This document shows, piece by piece, positions 1 to 7,946 of a stretch of DNA of 35,257 nucleotides. How positions within the stretch are numbered: the first letter of the stretch is position 1; every line of letters starts with the position of its first letter. A program made the translations under genes and the position numbers. Origin of the DNA: an uncultured bacterium (GTDB taxonomy: Bacteria; Verrucomicrobiota; Lentisphaeria; Oligosphaerales; Oligosphaeraceae); assembly GCA_900548225.1 (NCBI GenBank), contig URJM01000016.1:1-35257 (forward strand). The letters are read 5' to 3'. The notes under the pieces were generated by a model. The model saw nothing but the letters and a program-made list of their open reading frames with translations, was not told the DNA's origin and ran no database searches.

Positions 1-1407
1 GCCCCGCCAAAAAGCGCCGAGGGAAATGCGATTCCACTTGAATCCCTGAAGCTCTCACCAATGGGATACGTCCTGACAAGGGAGAATGTCCACAACTACA
101 GGGCAGACTACTACGGATACTGGCCCGACCCAATCCTCGAGTATCTCGACACGCCAATCCCCGTCGAACGCAATACATACCAGACATGGTGGCTGGACGT
201 CAACGTCCCCGTCAACCAGGAGCCAGGACTCTACAGGGGACAGGTCAAGGTCACCTGGGACAACGGCGGGGAAACCACCCTGCCCTACACGGTCAGGGTG
301 CGCGACTTCGCACTCGAGGAAGGCGTCCCATACTTCTCGCCAGTCGCATTCACGGCTCTCGGCAACTACCCGGCCGACGCCGCAGGACGAAAGGAATACT
401 GGAGGGACATCGCAAGGCTCCTCATCAGGCACCGACTCCAGCCAGACTACCTGTACGCGGGGCCCGACCGCGCGGGCATCGTGGAGGACGCCAGGTTCTT
501 CATCGAAAACGGGTCGAAGCATTTCAACATCGGCTACATCAACACGGAGGTCGATGACGCGCTCGCCGCAACGATCAAAAAGGCCTACGATGAGGTCAAG
601 GCCGCCGGACTCCTCGAATACGCATACTTCTACTGCTACGATGAAAACCCCGCGGAATTGTTCGAAATGATCAGCAGGTCGCTCAGGCGCGTCCGGGAAA
701 TCGCACCCGAAGTCCCCATCTACACCACGATGTACGACAGCACATTCGGACAGGCCAGCAATACCATCGGATTCGTTGACGGATGGATCCCCCTGACAAA
801 GGTCTATGGCGACAATCAGAAGGGCATCGAAGAGGCCCGCGCACGGGGCGAAAAGATCGGGTGGTATGTCTGCTGCACGCCACTGGCGCCATACGCCAAC
901 TTCCTCCTGGAAATGCCGTCCACAGCAAACCGGCTCCTGATGGGCTTCATGAACAAGAAGTTCAAGACGGATTTCTTCCTCTACTACAACGCAACTGTCT
1001 GGAGAATCTACGAAAAGAACCAAACGGGCTCATACGTCATCGTGGGTGTGCCAGACCCAATCTCCGGCGGGCCACTCATCGGAGGCGATTGGTACGGAGA
1101 GTCCTTCCAAGACTTCGCCGGCGACGGAAGGCTCACATACCCCGCAATGGATGGACCAATCCCCACACAGCGCATCAAGATGATACGCGACGGCATCGAG
1201 GACTGGATGTATCTGGATATGCTCGAAAAGGCTGTCGACAACTCCTCAGACATGAGCGCAGAGTGGCACTCCACCGCGATAAAGGAGATGGCCGTCGAAG
1301 ACGAACTGGTCACGTCACTCATCGAATGGACCACCGACCCCGCACTCGTCAAAGACAAGAAGGCACGAATAGCAGACCTCCTCGAAGAATACTACAAGAC
1401 GAAATAG
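1..1407 (+). CDS. GH123/DUF4091-type glycoside hydrolase, 3' part
   Basis: The reading frame is open from the window edge, so the gene starts upstream; the first Met in the window (61) is probably internal. The visible 469 residues match the C-terminal half of DUF4091/GH123-type proteins, which hydrolyse N-acetyl-hexosaminides or related glycans. Seen: a TIM-barrel-like region with an Asp-Glu pair in YCYDENPAE (codons at 640-645), where GH123 enzymes carry their catalytic Asp-Glu; a late GDGRLTYP segment; and the closing IRDGIEDWMYLDMLEKAV motif typical of DUF4091. No signal peptide can be judged because the N-terminus is missing. A strong hairpin follows the stop, so this is the last gene of its transcript. 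Substrate is unknown. Family assignment is good; enzymatic activity is inferred. Confidence 0.8.
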   Translation, partial: APPKSAEGNAIPLESLKLSPMGYVLTRENVHNYRADYYGYWPDPILEYLDTPIPVERNTYQTWWLDVNVPVNQEPGLYRGQVKVTWDNGGETTLPYTVRVRDFALEEGVPYFSPVAFTALGNYPADAAGRKEYWRDIARLLIRHRLQPDYLYAGPDRAGIVEDARFFIENGSKHFNIGYINTEVDDALAATIKKAYDEVKAAGLLEYAYFYCYDENPAELFEMISRSLRRVREIAPEVPIYTTMYDSTFGQASNTIGFVDGWIPLTKVYGDNQKGIEEARARGEKIGWYVCCTPLAPYANFLLEMPSTANRLLMGFMNKKFKTDFFLYYNATVWRIYEKNQTGSYVIVGVPDPISGGPLIGGDWYGESFQDFAGDGRLTYPAMDGPIPTQRIKMIRDGIEDWMYLDMLEKAVDNSSDMSAEWHSTAIKEMAVEDELVTSLIEWTTDPALVKDKKARIADLLEEYYKTK

Positions 1408-1433
1408 CCACGCACACATCATCCCTGAACGCA

Positions 1434-1459
1434 AAAGCCCCGACCAAAATCGGGGCTTT
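1434..1459 (+). terminator. Hairpin terminator after the hydrolase gene
   Basis: A perfect 10-bp stem (AAAGCCCCGA / TCGGGGCTTT) with a 6-nt loop lies 27 bases after the stop codon. The T-tract is short, CTTTC then CTGCTTTC. The minus-strand reading also ends in CTTTTG, so it may act both ways between the hydrolase and the tRNA. Confidence 0.75.
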
Positions 1460-1498
1460 CTGCTTTCAGGGAGACCACGCACGAAAAATGGCGGACAC

Positions 1499-1524
1499 AA
1501 AAAAGCCCTGGCGAAAACCAGGGC
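1499..1524 (-). terminator. Rho-independent terminator of tRNA-fMet
   Basis: Read on the minus strand, a 7-bp stem GCCCTGG / CCAGGGC with a 6-nt loop is followed directly by six T (1499-1504). It lies 16 bases beyond the encoded CCA end of the tRNA and is a canonical intrinsic terminator. Confidence 0.85.
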
Positions 1525-1540
1525 TCCTCTGTCTTGAAAT

Positions 1541-1618
1541 TGGTAGCGGGAGGGGGATTTGAACCACCCAACCTTTAGGTTATGGGCCTAACGAGCTACC
1601 AGGTTGCTCCATCCCGCA
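1541..1618 (-). tRNA. Initiator tRNA-fMet (CAT), atypical
   Basis: The minus strand folds as a tRNA with anticodon CAT and an encoded 3' CCA (1541-1543). Initiator hallmarks are seen: no Watson-Crick pair at 1:72 (U:U here, C:A in E. coli), an A11:U24 pair in the D stem, and the TGGAGCAACCTGGTAGCTCG D-arm block. Several positions are odd. The anticodon loop reads CCCATAA, so position 33 is C instead of the near-universal U. The usual three G:C pairs of the initiator anticodon stem are only two, with 29:41 being A:U. The T stem reads GGGTGG against CCCCC, which needs one bulged U and makes the gene 78 nt, one longer than the usual 77. It has its own promoter-like sequence and terminator, so it appears expressed. 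It could be a divergent extra copy. Confidence 0.85.
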
Positions 1619-1656
1619 ATCAAATGTGTCAAACACCTCGCGGCGTCAACGGGCTT

Positions 1657-1684
1657 AATGTAGCACGCTCCCTGGATATTGCAA
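1657..1684 (-). promoter_or_regulatory. Candidate promoter for tRNA-fMet
   Basis: On the minus strand TTGCAA (1679-1684) and TACATT (1657-1662) are 16 bp apart. The implied start, near 1650, is about 30 bases before the tRNA. The spacing matches other promoters in this window. Confidence 0.5.
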
Positions 1685-2239
1685 GGAGGAAGGTGAAAAA
1701 CCCTCGAAAATGAAAAGGGGGAAAGGGGATGATGACACTGCACAAGAGGGGAGGAGCCCAGTCTTGCCTGGATTACCGTCATGGCGTATCATCATACTGC
1801 GCTGGATTGAATGCTCCTTGCAGGAAGCCGGTGTCGCCTGTGCCTGGATGGCGGCACGACGCCTGCTCCTGCCCCATTGCTATGCAACAATCACAATGCC
1901 ATACTGGAACGAGAACGAATACCAAATCCGTCGTCCTGGAAACCAGACGAAAGGCAGAGGCTCGTATGCAGGGGTCTCATTATCAATGTCGCCTCATTGC
2001 CTGTCACCAGGAAAAGGCTCGAGCCGCCCGGCGAATCCTTGACGTGACCGCCCGCCATCGCCCCGTCGACATCGCCTCGATCCAGTAAAAGATGTTGATC
2101 CCAATGTTGTGCCTGTCTGTGCTCAAATACCCCCGAAAGTGAGAAAGATGGCTCCGGGTGGTGAAGATTTCGGGAGGAGGGCTGTCCGAGTTCTGTCTTG
2201 CGTCATTTTTCTCTGGTGAGGTGGGTTAAAGTATCTTCC
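1685..2239. other. Gene-free stretch, no recognised feature
   Basis: About 0.55 kb between the tRNA-fMet promoter and the lipoprotein gene. Open frames here overlap one another in several frames, give Cys/His/Arg-rich translations without domain character, and have no good ribosome binding sites. I looked for signatures of RNase P RNA, tmRNA, SRP RNA and 6S RNA and recognised none. It may hold the promoter and leader of the lipoprotein gene, or remnants. Confidence 0.5.
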
Positions 2240-2686
2240 ATGACCAGACGGCGTTTACTTTCATGCGTGCACGCGCTTGTATTTTTCCTTGCGGTCCTCC
2301 TGTGCGGGTGTTCTGCCTCGGATCCTGTCGAGGAGCTTCGTGCCATGACTCCCGAGGAGCATTTTTCCGCGGGTCGTCTTCTTCAGCAAGGTTATCCAGA
2401 GGACCTTTCCCTGGCTGCATGGCACTTTCAGCAGGCTGTCTCCTACGCGCCGGCGGGGAGCGACCTTTCCTCTGCGGCGTCGATAGAATTGCGCCAGGCC
2501 CTCAGAACCCTTTCCGGAAACACGGAGGGCGTCCAGGGCAATCCGAGTTTGCGCCGTGACCTTGAGGAGCAGCTGCGAATGCTCAGGCAGCGCAACCGCG
2601 AACTGGAGAGTTGGATATCGCGCCTCAACACCGAAAACCTGTCGCTTCGGCAGGCTCTGCTGAAAAGCCAGGAGCAAGGCCAATGA
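2240..2686 (+). CDS. Small lipoprotein with coiled-coil tail
   Basis: 148 residues from ATG 2240. A TTG at 2198 would also stay in frame, but it would put 14 residues before the basic MTRRR start of the signal peptide, so 2240 is preferred. Residues 1-24 are a lipoprotein signal: basic start, hydrophobic core, then LLCGC with Cys24 as the likely lipidated residue. Next comes a helical stretch resembling one or two TPR/Sel1-like repeats (MTPEEHFSAGRLLQQGYPED and the AWHFQQAVSYAP region). The C-terminal third is rich in Leu, Arg, Glu and Gln and looks coiled-coil. The stop overlaps the next start as ATGA, so the two are translationally coupled. Function is not recognised; an envelope scaffold or assembly role is only a guess. 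Confidence 0.7.
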   Translation: MTRRRLLSCVHALVFFLAVLLCGCSASDPVEELRAMTPEEHFSAGRLLQQGYPEDLSLAAWHFQQAVSYAPAGSDLSSAASIELRQALRTLSGNTEGVQGNPSLRRDLEEQLRMLRQRNRELESWISRLNTENLSLRQALLKSQEQGQ

Positions 2687-3471
2687 AAAAGGCTCTCTTC
2701 ACCTTCATGGGCTCGGGCACAAGCCGAGGAGTCCCGACACTCTGCTGCGACTGCGAAGTCTGCCAGTCCAAGGATCCCAGGGACAGGCATACCAGATCCT
2801 CTGGCCTGGCCACAGTCGGAGAGACAAGAATCCTCATCGACTGCGGTCCCGACCTCAGGGAGCAGCTTTTGCGGGAGCACGTCACGGGGCTTGACGCAGT
2901 CTGCCTCACACACCCGCACTGCGACCACCTTGACGGGCTTGACGACCTCCAGGGCCTCACGGTATTCTCGCGCCAGGAGCTGCCCTTCTACAGCTCCGAA
3001 GAGAACCTGCGGGTCGTCCACGAGCGCTTCGGCTATGTGGACCAGCTGAAATACCTTTCGGACGGGTCGCCGCGCTGGAGCGTCCCCCAGCTCTCCTACC
3101 GGGCAGTCACGGAGCCCTTCGACGTAAACGGGGTCAGGGTCGTCCCGCTGAAGCTCTTCCACGGGAAGGCGGCGACATACGGCTACAGAATCGGCTCCCT
3201 TGCATACATCTGCGACTGCAGCAGAATCCCCGACGAGACATACGCGCAGCTCGAGGGTGTGACTGACGTCGTCCTGGACGCATTGCGCTGGAAGGCGCAT
3301 CCGACGCACTTCAACATCTTCCAGGCGGAAGATGAATTCCACAGGATTGGCGCACGGCACGCCTGGCTCACCCATCTGACGCACGACATCCTATACGAAC
3401 GCGACTCAAAGCTCGTGGCGCCTGGATGCACGCTCGCATACGACGGACTCACATTCAACTTCGATGCCTAG
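2683..3471 (+). CDS. PhnP-like MBL-fold metallo-hydrolase
   Basis: 262 residues. The start at 2683 overlaps the previous stop and is preceded by an AGGAG-type site. It belongs to the metallo-beta-lactamase superfamily, close to the PhnP/cyclic-phosphate phosphodiesterase group: the opening FMGSGTSRGVPTLCCDC resembles the GTGTSxGVPxxxCxC opening of that group and adds Cys residues that may bind a structural zinc. The metal motif is HPHCDH in THPHCDHLDGLDDL (HxHxDH), with later ligands in YICDCSR and THLTHD. It probably hydrolyses a phosphodiester or cyclic phosphate in the cytoplasm. No phn genes are nearby, so a phosphonate role is not supported. Family call is strong; substrate is unknown. 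Confidence 0.85.
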   Translation: MKKALFTFMGSGTSRGVPTLCCDCEVCQSKDPRDRHTRSSGLATVGETRILIDCGPDLREQLLREHVTGLDAVCLTHPHCDHLDGLDDLQGLTVFSRQELPFYSSEENLRVVHERFGYVDQLKYLSDGSPRWSVPQLSYRAVTEPFDVNGVRVVPLKLFHGKAATYGYRIGSLAYICDCSRIPDETYAQLEGVTDVVLDALRWKAHPTHFNIFQAEDEFHRIGARHAWLTHLTHDILYERDSKLVAPGCTLAYDGLTFNFDA

Positions 3472-3487
3472 CAAACGGGAGAATCCA

Positions 3488-5146
3488 ATGAAGCAAAAGC
3501 ACCTGGAGGGTGGCGCCGGGGGGTTCTGGGAATCCCGCATCGACGACCTGGAGCCGCATGTCGGGGGAGCAGGAGAGAAGAGCCGCCACCGGCTAATCCT
3601 CTGGGCTCTCGCCGCCTTCTTCGTCCTGAGGGTTCTGCGCTGGGCGATGGCCGACCTCTGGTACGATGAAATCCTCTCCCTCCAATACTTCGTCTTCGGC
3701 AGGACCCTCCCTGAAATCTTCAGGGACTACTCCATCGCGAACAACCACTTCCTCTGCAACGCGGTCGAGCGCATCTACGTCCTTGTGTCATTCTTCTTCT
3801 ACCCGGTGCACCGCAACGAGTTGCTTCTCCGTCTGCCATCCATTGCCTTCGGATGCCTGACAGTTGTGACGATAGGGGCGTGCTGGCGCAGGTGGCTTGG
3901 CAGGAAACTGTCGCTAATCGTCGCGCTTCTGATGGTCGCCAGTCCAGTCTTCTCCGGCTTTGCCTACCAGATGAGGGGCTACTCCCTGGCGATGTTTCTC
4001 GCCACGGTGTCGGTCACCCTGGCAATTTCCCGCAGGGATAATCCAACCTTTGGGAACGCGCTGTGGCTCTTCGCCGTCTCGGCAATGCTCCCCCTCGTCA
4101 TGCCGACGGCGGTGGTTGTCCCCATGGCCCTCTCCATCGCATTCCTGCTTCCAGTTGTCCAGAGGGGTTCCGGGGCCAGGTTCCTGGACGCCGTCCGGAG
4201 GGCTCTCCCCACAATCCTCGGGGGCATCCTCGGCCTTTCGTACTACCTTACGCTGTGGGCGCAGTTCATGGCAAACAGGCGCACTTCCGGCGGCTGGGAG
4301 AGCCGCCTGCTAGTATTCCTGCATCTGGTCCTGGCATTCGGGTGCCACCTCGGAATCCTGCTCTTGCCAGCCATCAGGCGCAGAAGATTCGGCGACAGAT
4401 TCGCCCTCTGCCTCGCATACGGGTCCACGGCGGTCATCCTGCTCTTCCTGGCTCTGCCGACGGCCGTCGGGCGGGCGCCATTCCCCAGGGTCTTCCTGCC
4501 ATTGCTTCCGCTCTACACCCTTGCGGCGGCGCTCAGCTTCAAGGCAAACCTCGCCGACAGCGGACTGGGACGGCTCACGATGAAAAAGCTAGCGTTCTGG
4601 GCGGTCGCGCCGGGAATCCTCCTGGGAATCGGAGGCGACATCCTCACCGGAATCGAGATGGACTATGCGTCGGAGCCTCCCCAGAATCTCCTGCAATCAT
4701 ACTACAGGGGTTCCAGCGATGTCAGCGCCTGGACTAGGCTGATTGCCAGCAGGATTGACGGGGCGGACTCCTGGAGATACGGCATCACGGGAGGATGGCC
4801 GCAAGCCCATCCGGAAGTCTTCCTGAACTTCGCGGGGCTTCCCAAGGCGAACTGGCTCCTGGTCGACCCATACGACTCCACCGCCTTCAACTACTACAGC
4901 AGGCTCATGCCTAGAATCACCACCTACAGGAACCTGGAGGCTCCGGTGCTCAGCCAAAAGGCGCTGGACACCTGGCTCGGAACGTATTTCAAGCAGGGAC
5001 TCTCGACATACTACCTGGCGCGAAACGAAAAGTCGCTGCGCAGCGCAATGGAATTTGTCGGGCTGGACCCCGACGACTTCCAAATCTGGGAATCCGAACG
5101 GTACCGCCACCGCGTCCTCTACAGACTCACACCAATAGCAAAGTAG
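3488..5146 (+). CDS. Polytopic membrane glycosyltransferase, GT39/ArnT-like
   Basis: 552 residues from ATG 3488, which has GGGAGA about 7 bases upstream; ATG 3464 would overlap the previous gene and lacks such a site. The layout fits GT-C fold, PMT/ArnT-type glycosyltransferases, which use a polyprenyl-phosphate sugar. After about 38 cytoplasmic residues comes a first membrane helix, then the early acidic motif WYDEILSLQYF, matching the catalytic Asp-Glu of the first periplasmic loop. Many hydrophobic segments follow up to about residue 390, then a soluble C-terminal domain with the WLLVDPYDS segment. It could mannosylate proteins or modify lipid or glycan in the envelope; the acceptor is unknown. 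It lies in the same tight gene run. Confidence 0.75.
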   Translation: MKQKHLEGGAGGFWESRIDDLEPHVGGAGEKSRHRLILWALAAFFVLRVLRWAMADLWYDEILSLQYFVFGRTLPEIFRDYSIANNHFLCNAVERIYVLVSFFFYPVHRNELLLRLPSIAFGCLTVVTIGACWRRWLGRKLSLIVALLMVASPVFSGFAYQMRGYSLAMFLATVSVTLAISRRDNPTFGNALWLFAVSAMLPLVMPTAVVVPMALSIAFLLPVVQRGSGARFLDAVRRALPTILGGILGLSYYLTLWAQFMANRRTSGGWESRLLVFLHLVLAFGCHLGILLLPAIRRRRFGDRFALCLAYGSTAVILLFLALPTAVGRAPFPRVFLPLLPLYTLAAALSFKANLADSGLGRLTMKKLAFWAVAPGILLGIGGDILTGIEMDYASEPPQNLLQSYYRGSSDVSAWTRLIASRIDGADSWRYGITGGWPQAHPEVFLNFAGLPKANWLLVDPYDSTAFNYYSRLMPRITTYRNLEAPVLSQKALDTWLGTYFKQGLSTYYLARNEKSLRSAMEFVGLDPDDFQIWESERYRHRVLYRLTPIAK

Positions 5147-5148
5147 CC

Positions 5149-5439
5149 ATGTTCGACATAGTCCTCTCATACACACCCAAGGAAGAGGCTCCCGCCACGA
5201 TGGACACGGCGATGCGGCTGCTGATCGCCCTCGGACTGGCATTCCTCGGAATGCTGGTCGTCATCTGGCTGGTCATCCTGCTGACACGGCTCGTCAAGCG
5301 CCATGCGTCCGCAAAGGTCCTGAACCTGGACGCCGCAATGAACGCAACCTTCCCAAAGGTCCAGAAGGAGGAGAAGGCGGCTGACGCCCAGGAACAGCAT
5401 CCGGCCGCGGCGGAGCCCTCGCAGAAGGACGGGGAGTAG
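5149..5439 (+). CDS. Small membrane protein, OadG-like
   Basis: 96 residues, starting two bases after the previous stop. An inner Met (MDTAMRLLIALG, 18th residue) is an alternative start. One long hydrophobic helix (about residues 23-46) is followed by the basic RLVKRH stretch and a tail rich in Ala, Glu, Gln and Lys. This plan resembles gamma subunits (OadG) of sodium-pumping decarboxylases, which anchor the complex in the membrane. No alpha or beta subunit is in the window, so the name is tentative; an unrelated small membrane protein is equally possible. Confidence 0.5.
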   Translation: MFDIVLSYTPKEEAPATMDTAMRLLIALGLAFLGMLVVIWLVILLTRLVKRHASAKVLNLDAAMNATFPKVQKEEKAADAQEQHPAAAEPSQKDGE

Positions 5440-5442
5440 CAG

Positions 5443-6396
5443 ATGCCAGCGCCAGCCACACTCGTCTTCACCCTTGCGACAGCTGAAGCCGCCGCCTTGA
5501 AGGAGGCCCTCGCCGCCGACGGATGGGCCTTTTCGGACGCACCCTACGCATACTGGAGGGCAACCCGCGGAAAGACAAACGTGGTCGCATACCACTCCGG
5601 CAAGACGACGTTCCAGGGGGCGGATGCAGAGGCCGCCGCAAGCCGACTCCTTCCGGGCAAGGCGCCGCTTCCTTCCGCAAAGCCCCAACTCCTGCGCGGA
5701 GACGGCACAAAGGCCACCGACCTGGAAATCGCGCTGAGGGACGATCCGCAGATGTTCCAGCCCCACGCGGGAATCGACGAATCCGGAAAAGGGGATTACT
5801 TTGGGCCGCTGGTCGTCGCATGCGCATTCACAGACGCGGAGAGCGCGGCAAAGCTCATCGACGCCGGCATCCGCGACTCGAAGCTCCTCGCCTCCGACAA
5901 GGAGGCCGTGAAGCTCGACGCAGTCATCAAAGGGGTCCTAAAGGGACGGTTCTCACTCATCACCGTCAGCCCGGAACGACTCAATCAACTCCACGCGCAA
6001 ATCGGAAACTTGAACCAGCTCCTCGCGTGGGGACACGCAAAGGCACTGGAGGAACTCCTGGCAAAGGTGCCGGAGTGCCCCAGGGCAATCTCAGACCAGT
6101 TCGGAAAGGGAAACCTCGTCCGCAGACGGCTCCAGGAACGGGGACGCAGAATCGTCCTGGACGAACATCCCAAGGCCGAGGCGGACATCGCGGTGGCCGC
6201 GGCCTCAATCCTGGCGCGGGCTGCGTACATCTCCGAAATGAAGCGCCTCGGCACGGCGGCGGGACTGCTCCTGCCAAAGGGATGCAGCGACAGGGTCGTC
6301 GTCACGGCACGGGAATTCCTAAAGCTCCACCCCTTTGCGGAGCTGAACAAATACGCGAAAACCTTTTTCAAGACAACCCAGAAACTGGAGGATTAG
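5443..6396 (+). CDS. rnhC: Ribonuclease HIII
   Basis: 317 residues, the usual length of RNase HIII. It degrades the RNA strand of RNA:DNA hybrids in the cytoplasm. The N-terminal ~90 residues are the substrate-binding domain of this subtype. The catalytic type 2 RNase H domain starts with GIDESGKGDYFGPLVV: Asp112 and Glu113 are the first acidic residues, and the GKGD form rather than GRGP separates HIII from HII. Further acidic positions are in RDSKLLASDKEA and ISDQFGKG (Asp218). DEHPKAEADIAVAAASI follows, then a basic C-terminus. It sits three bases after the preceding gene. Confidence 0.95.
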   Translation: MPAPATLVFTLATAEAAALKEALAADGWAFSDAPYAYWRATRGKTNVVAYHSGKTTFQGADAEAAASRLLPGKAPLPSAKPQLLRGDGTKATDLEIALRDDPQMFQPHAGIDESGKGDYFGPLVVACAFTDAESAAKLIDAGIRDSKLLASDKEAVKLDAVIKGVLKGRFSLITVSPERLNQLHAQIGNLNQLLAWGHAKALEELLAKVPECPRAISDQFGKGNLVRRRLQERGRRIVLDEHPKAEADIAVAAASILARAAYISEMKRLGTAAGLLLPKGCSDRVVVTAREFLKLHPFAELNKYAKTFFKTTQKLED

Positions 6397-6399
6397 GCA

Positions 6400-7347
6400 A
6401 TGTTCTTTTCAGGATTTGCAGACGAGGCGTGCGCCGACCTGGCTGGCCAGATCGAGGTCACGAAGGAGCTTGGCTGGCGCTACATCGAACTCAGAAACGT
6501 CGATGGAAAGATGCTTGGCACAATGGACGACAGCGAATTCGAGGCACTCGAGCAGCAGCTCTCCGAGGCGGGAGTCTCCATCAACTGCTACGGAAGCGCA
6601 GTTGCGAATTGGGCGTGCCATCCCCGCAAGGACGAGGACTTCGAGAAGAGCAGGAAGGAGTTGCTGACAGCCATTCCCAGGATGCAGAAGCTTGGCTGCA
6701 AGATGCTGCGCGGAATGTCGTTCCTGGTTCCGGAGGACGAGCCGGGGGACTCACCCGAGCTGGAGGGCATCATCTTCGCGAAGGTCCGCGAACTCGTGAA
6801 GATCTGCGAGGACAACGGAATCGTCTATGGCCACGAGAACTGCATGAACTACGGCGGCATGAGCTATGTCCACACGCTGAAGCTCATCGATGCAGTCGAC
6901 AGCCCTGCGTTCACGCTCATCTTCGACACGGGCAACCCGTGCTTCAACCTGAGGCAGCTCGGCTCCAAGCCATATCCCATCCAGTCCTCCTGGGAATTCT
7001 ACCGCAGATGCCGTCCCTTCATCACCCATGTCCACATCAAGGATGCAGTCGCGCTTCCGAAGGCTGACGGCAGCCGCCCCGACCCCAGGTACACCTTCGC
7101 GGGGGACGGCACGGGGGATGTCCGCGCAATCATGATAGACCTGCGCGAATCCGGCTACGACGGCGGCATCACCATGGAGCCCCACGTGGGCACCGTCTTC
7201 CACGACCAGAACGCAGACAAGGACTCCGAGGAGGCGAAGAGCTTCCGTCGCAGCATCTACCTCGAATACTGCCGCCGCTTCACGCAGCTGATGAAGGAGT
7301 GCGGATGGTTCCTCGAAGGCCCAGGAGGACACGCCGCGAAAATCTAG
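6400..7347 (+). CDS. Xylose-isomerase-like TIM barrel sugar isomerase/epimerase
   Basis: 315 residues with GGAGG ahead of ATG 6400. It is a member of the sugar phosphate isomerase/epimerase family (AP endonuclease 2 fold), single-domain cytoplasmic enzymes that move a carbonyl or invert a sugar centre using a divalent metal. The opening FSGFADEACADLAGQIEVTK is typical. Candidate metal ligands are Glu146 (GHENCMNYGG), Asp176 (FDTGNP), His212 (HVHIKD) and Glu260 (TMEPHVG), the expected E-D-H-E set. The FAGDGTGDV segment is also characteristic. Substrate cannot be read from sequence. Neighbours are general housekeeping genes. Confidence 0.85.
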   Translation: MFFSGFADEACADLAGQIEVTKELGWRYIELRNVDGKMLGTMDDSEFEALEQQLSEAGVSINCYGSAVANWACHPRKDEDFEKSRKELLTAIPRMQKLGCKMLRGMSFLVPEDEPGDSPELEGIIFAKVRELVKICEDNGIVYGHENCMNYGGMSYVHTLKLIDAVDSPAFTLIFDTGNPCFNLRQLGSKPYPIQSSWEFYRRCRPFITHVHIKDAVALPKADGSRPDPRYTFAGDGTGDVRAIMIDLRESGYDGGITMEPHVGTVFHDQNADKDSEEAKSFRRSIYLEYCRRFTQLMKECGWFLEGPGGHAAKI

Positions 7348-7376
7348 GCACGCACAACCACGGACTCACAATACAA

Positions 7377-7934
7377 ATGAGCGTTGAAAAGACAATCTGG
7401 CCCGGCAGCACCCAGCTAGCCCCGGTCCCCGTAGTCCTCGTCGGAACCGGCGACGGACACCGCCTCCCCTGGAATATCATGACCGTCGCATGGGCGGGAA
7501 CGGTCGCCTCCGACCCGCCAATGGTGGCCATCGGCGTCAGGGAAAGCCGATTCACATACCACCAGATCGAAACCCTGAAGTGCTTCACGGTGAACATACC
7601 GTCCGCAGACCAGGCGGAAACCGTCGACTACTGCGGAGTCATCAGCGGCAGGGACACGGACAAGTTCTCCCCCGCCATGGCGTCGAAAATCACCGCGCCA
7701 ATCGTGGAAGAGTGCCCCCTGGCGCTGGAATGCGAGGTGAGGCACCGCCTCGACCTGGGTTCGCACATCGCCTACATCGGCGAAGTGGTCGCGGTGCAGG
7801 TGACCCCCTCGCTGGTTGACGAAGACGGCCACATGGACATCGAGAAGGCGAATCTCCTCGCCTACGCGCACGGACACTACTTCTCCCTCGGAAAGGAACT
7901 GGGGCGCTTCGGCTTCTCCGTCCGGAAAAAGTAA
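7377..7934 (+). CDS. Flavin reductase-like domain protein
   Basis: 185 residues from ATG 7377; no clear ribosome binding site is visible. The fold is the FMN-binding split barrel of the flavin reductase-like family (flavoredoxin type): AWAGTVASDPPMVAIGVRES is the core FMN-site region, followed by YHQIETLKCFTVNIPS and DYCGVISGRDTDKF, with a closing YAHGHYFSLGKELGRFGFSV. Members bind FMN and transfer electrons from NAD(P)H or redox proteins. In anaerobes, versions of this size with ISGRDxDKF are common as flavoredoxins. Partner is unknown. Confidence 0.85.
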   Translation: MSVEKTIWPGSTQLAPVPVVLVGTGDGHRLPWNIMTVAWAGTVASDPPMVAIGVRESRFTYHQIETLKCFTVNIPSADQAETVDYCGVISGRDTDKFSPAMASKITAPIVEECPLALECEVRHRLDLGSHIAYIGEVVAVQVTPSLVDEDGHMDIEKANLLAYAHGHYFSLGKELGRFGFSVRKK

Positions 7935-7946
7935 CTGGCGCGACAC

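Noticed and set aside
55..1023. 322-residue minus-strand frame opposite the glycoside hydrolase
   Set aside because: Val/Asp-rich antisense of a frame with clear GH123/DUF4091 motifs.
1710..2088. Overlapping frames of 110 and 119 residues
   Set aside because: Three mutually overlapping frames, Cys/His/Arg-rich, no ribosome binding site, no recognisable family.
5523..7067. 514-residue plus-strand frame across rnhC and the isomerase
   Set aside because: Arg/Gly-rich shadow of two well-supported genes in another frame, a usual result of GC-rich coding DNA.
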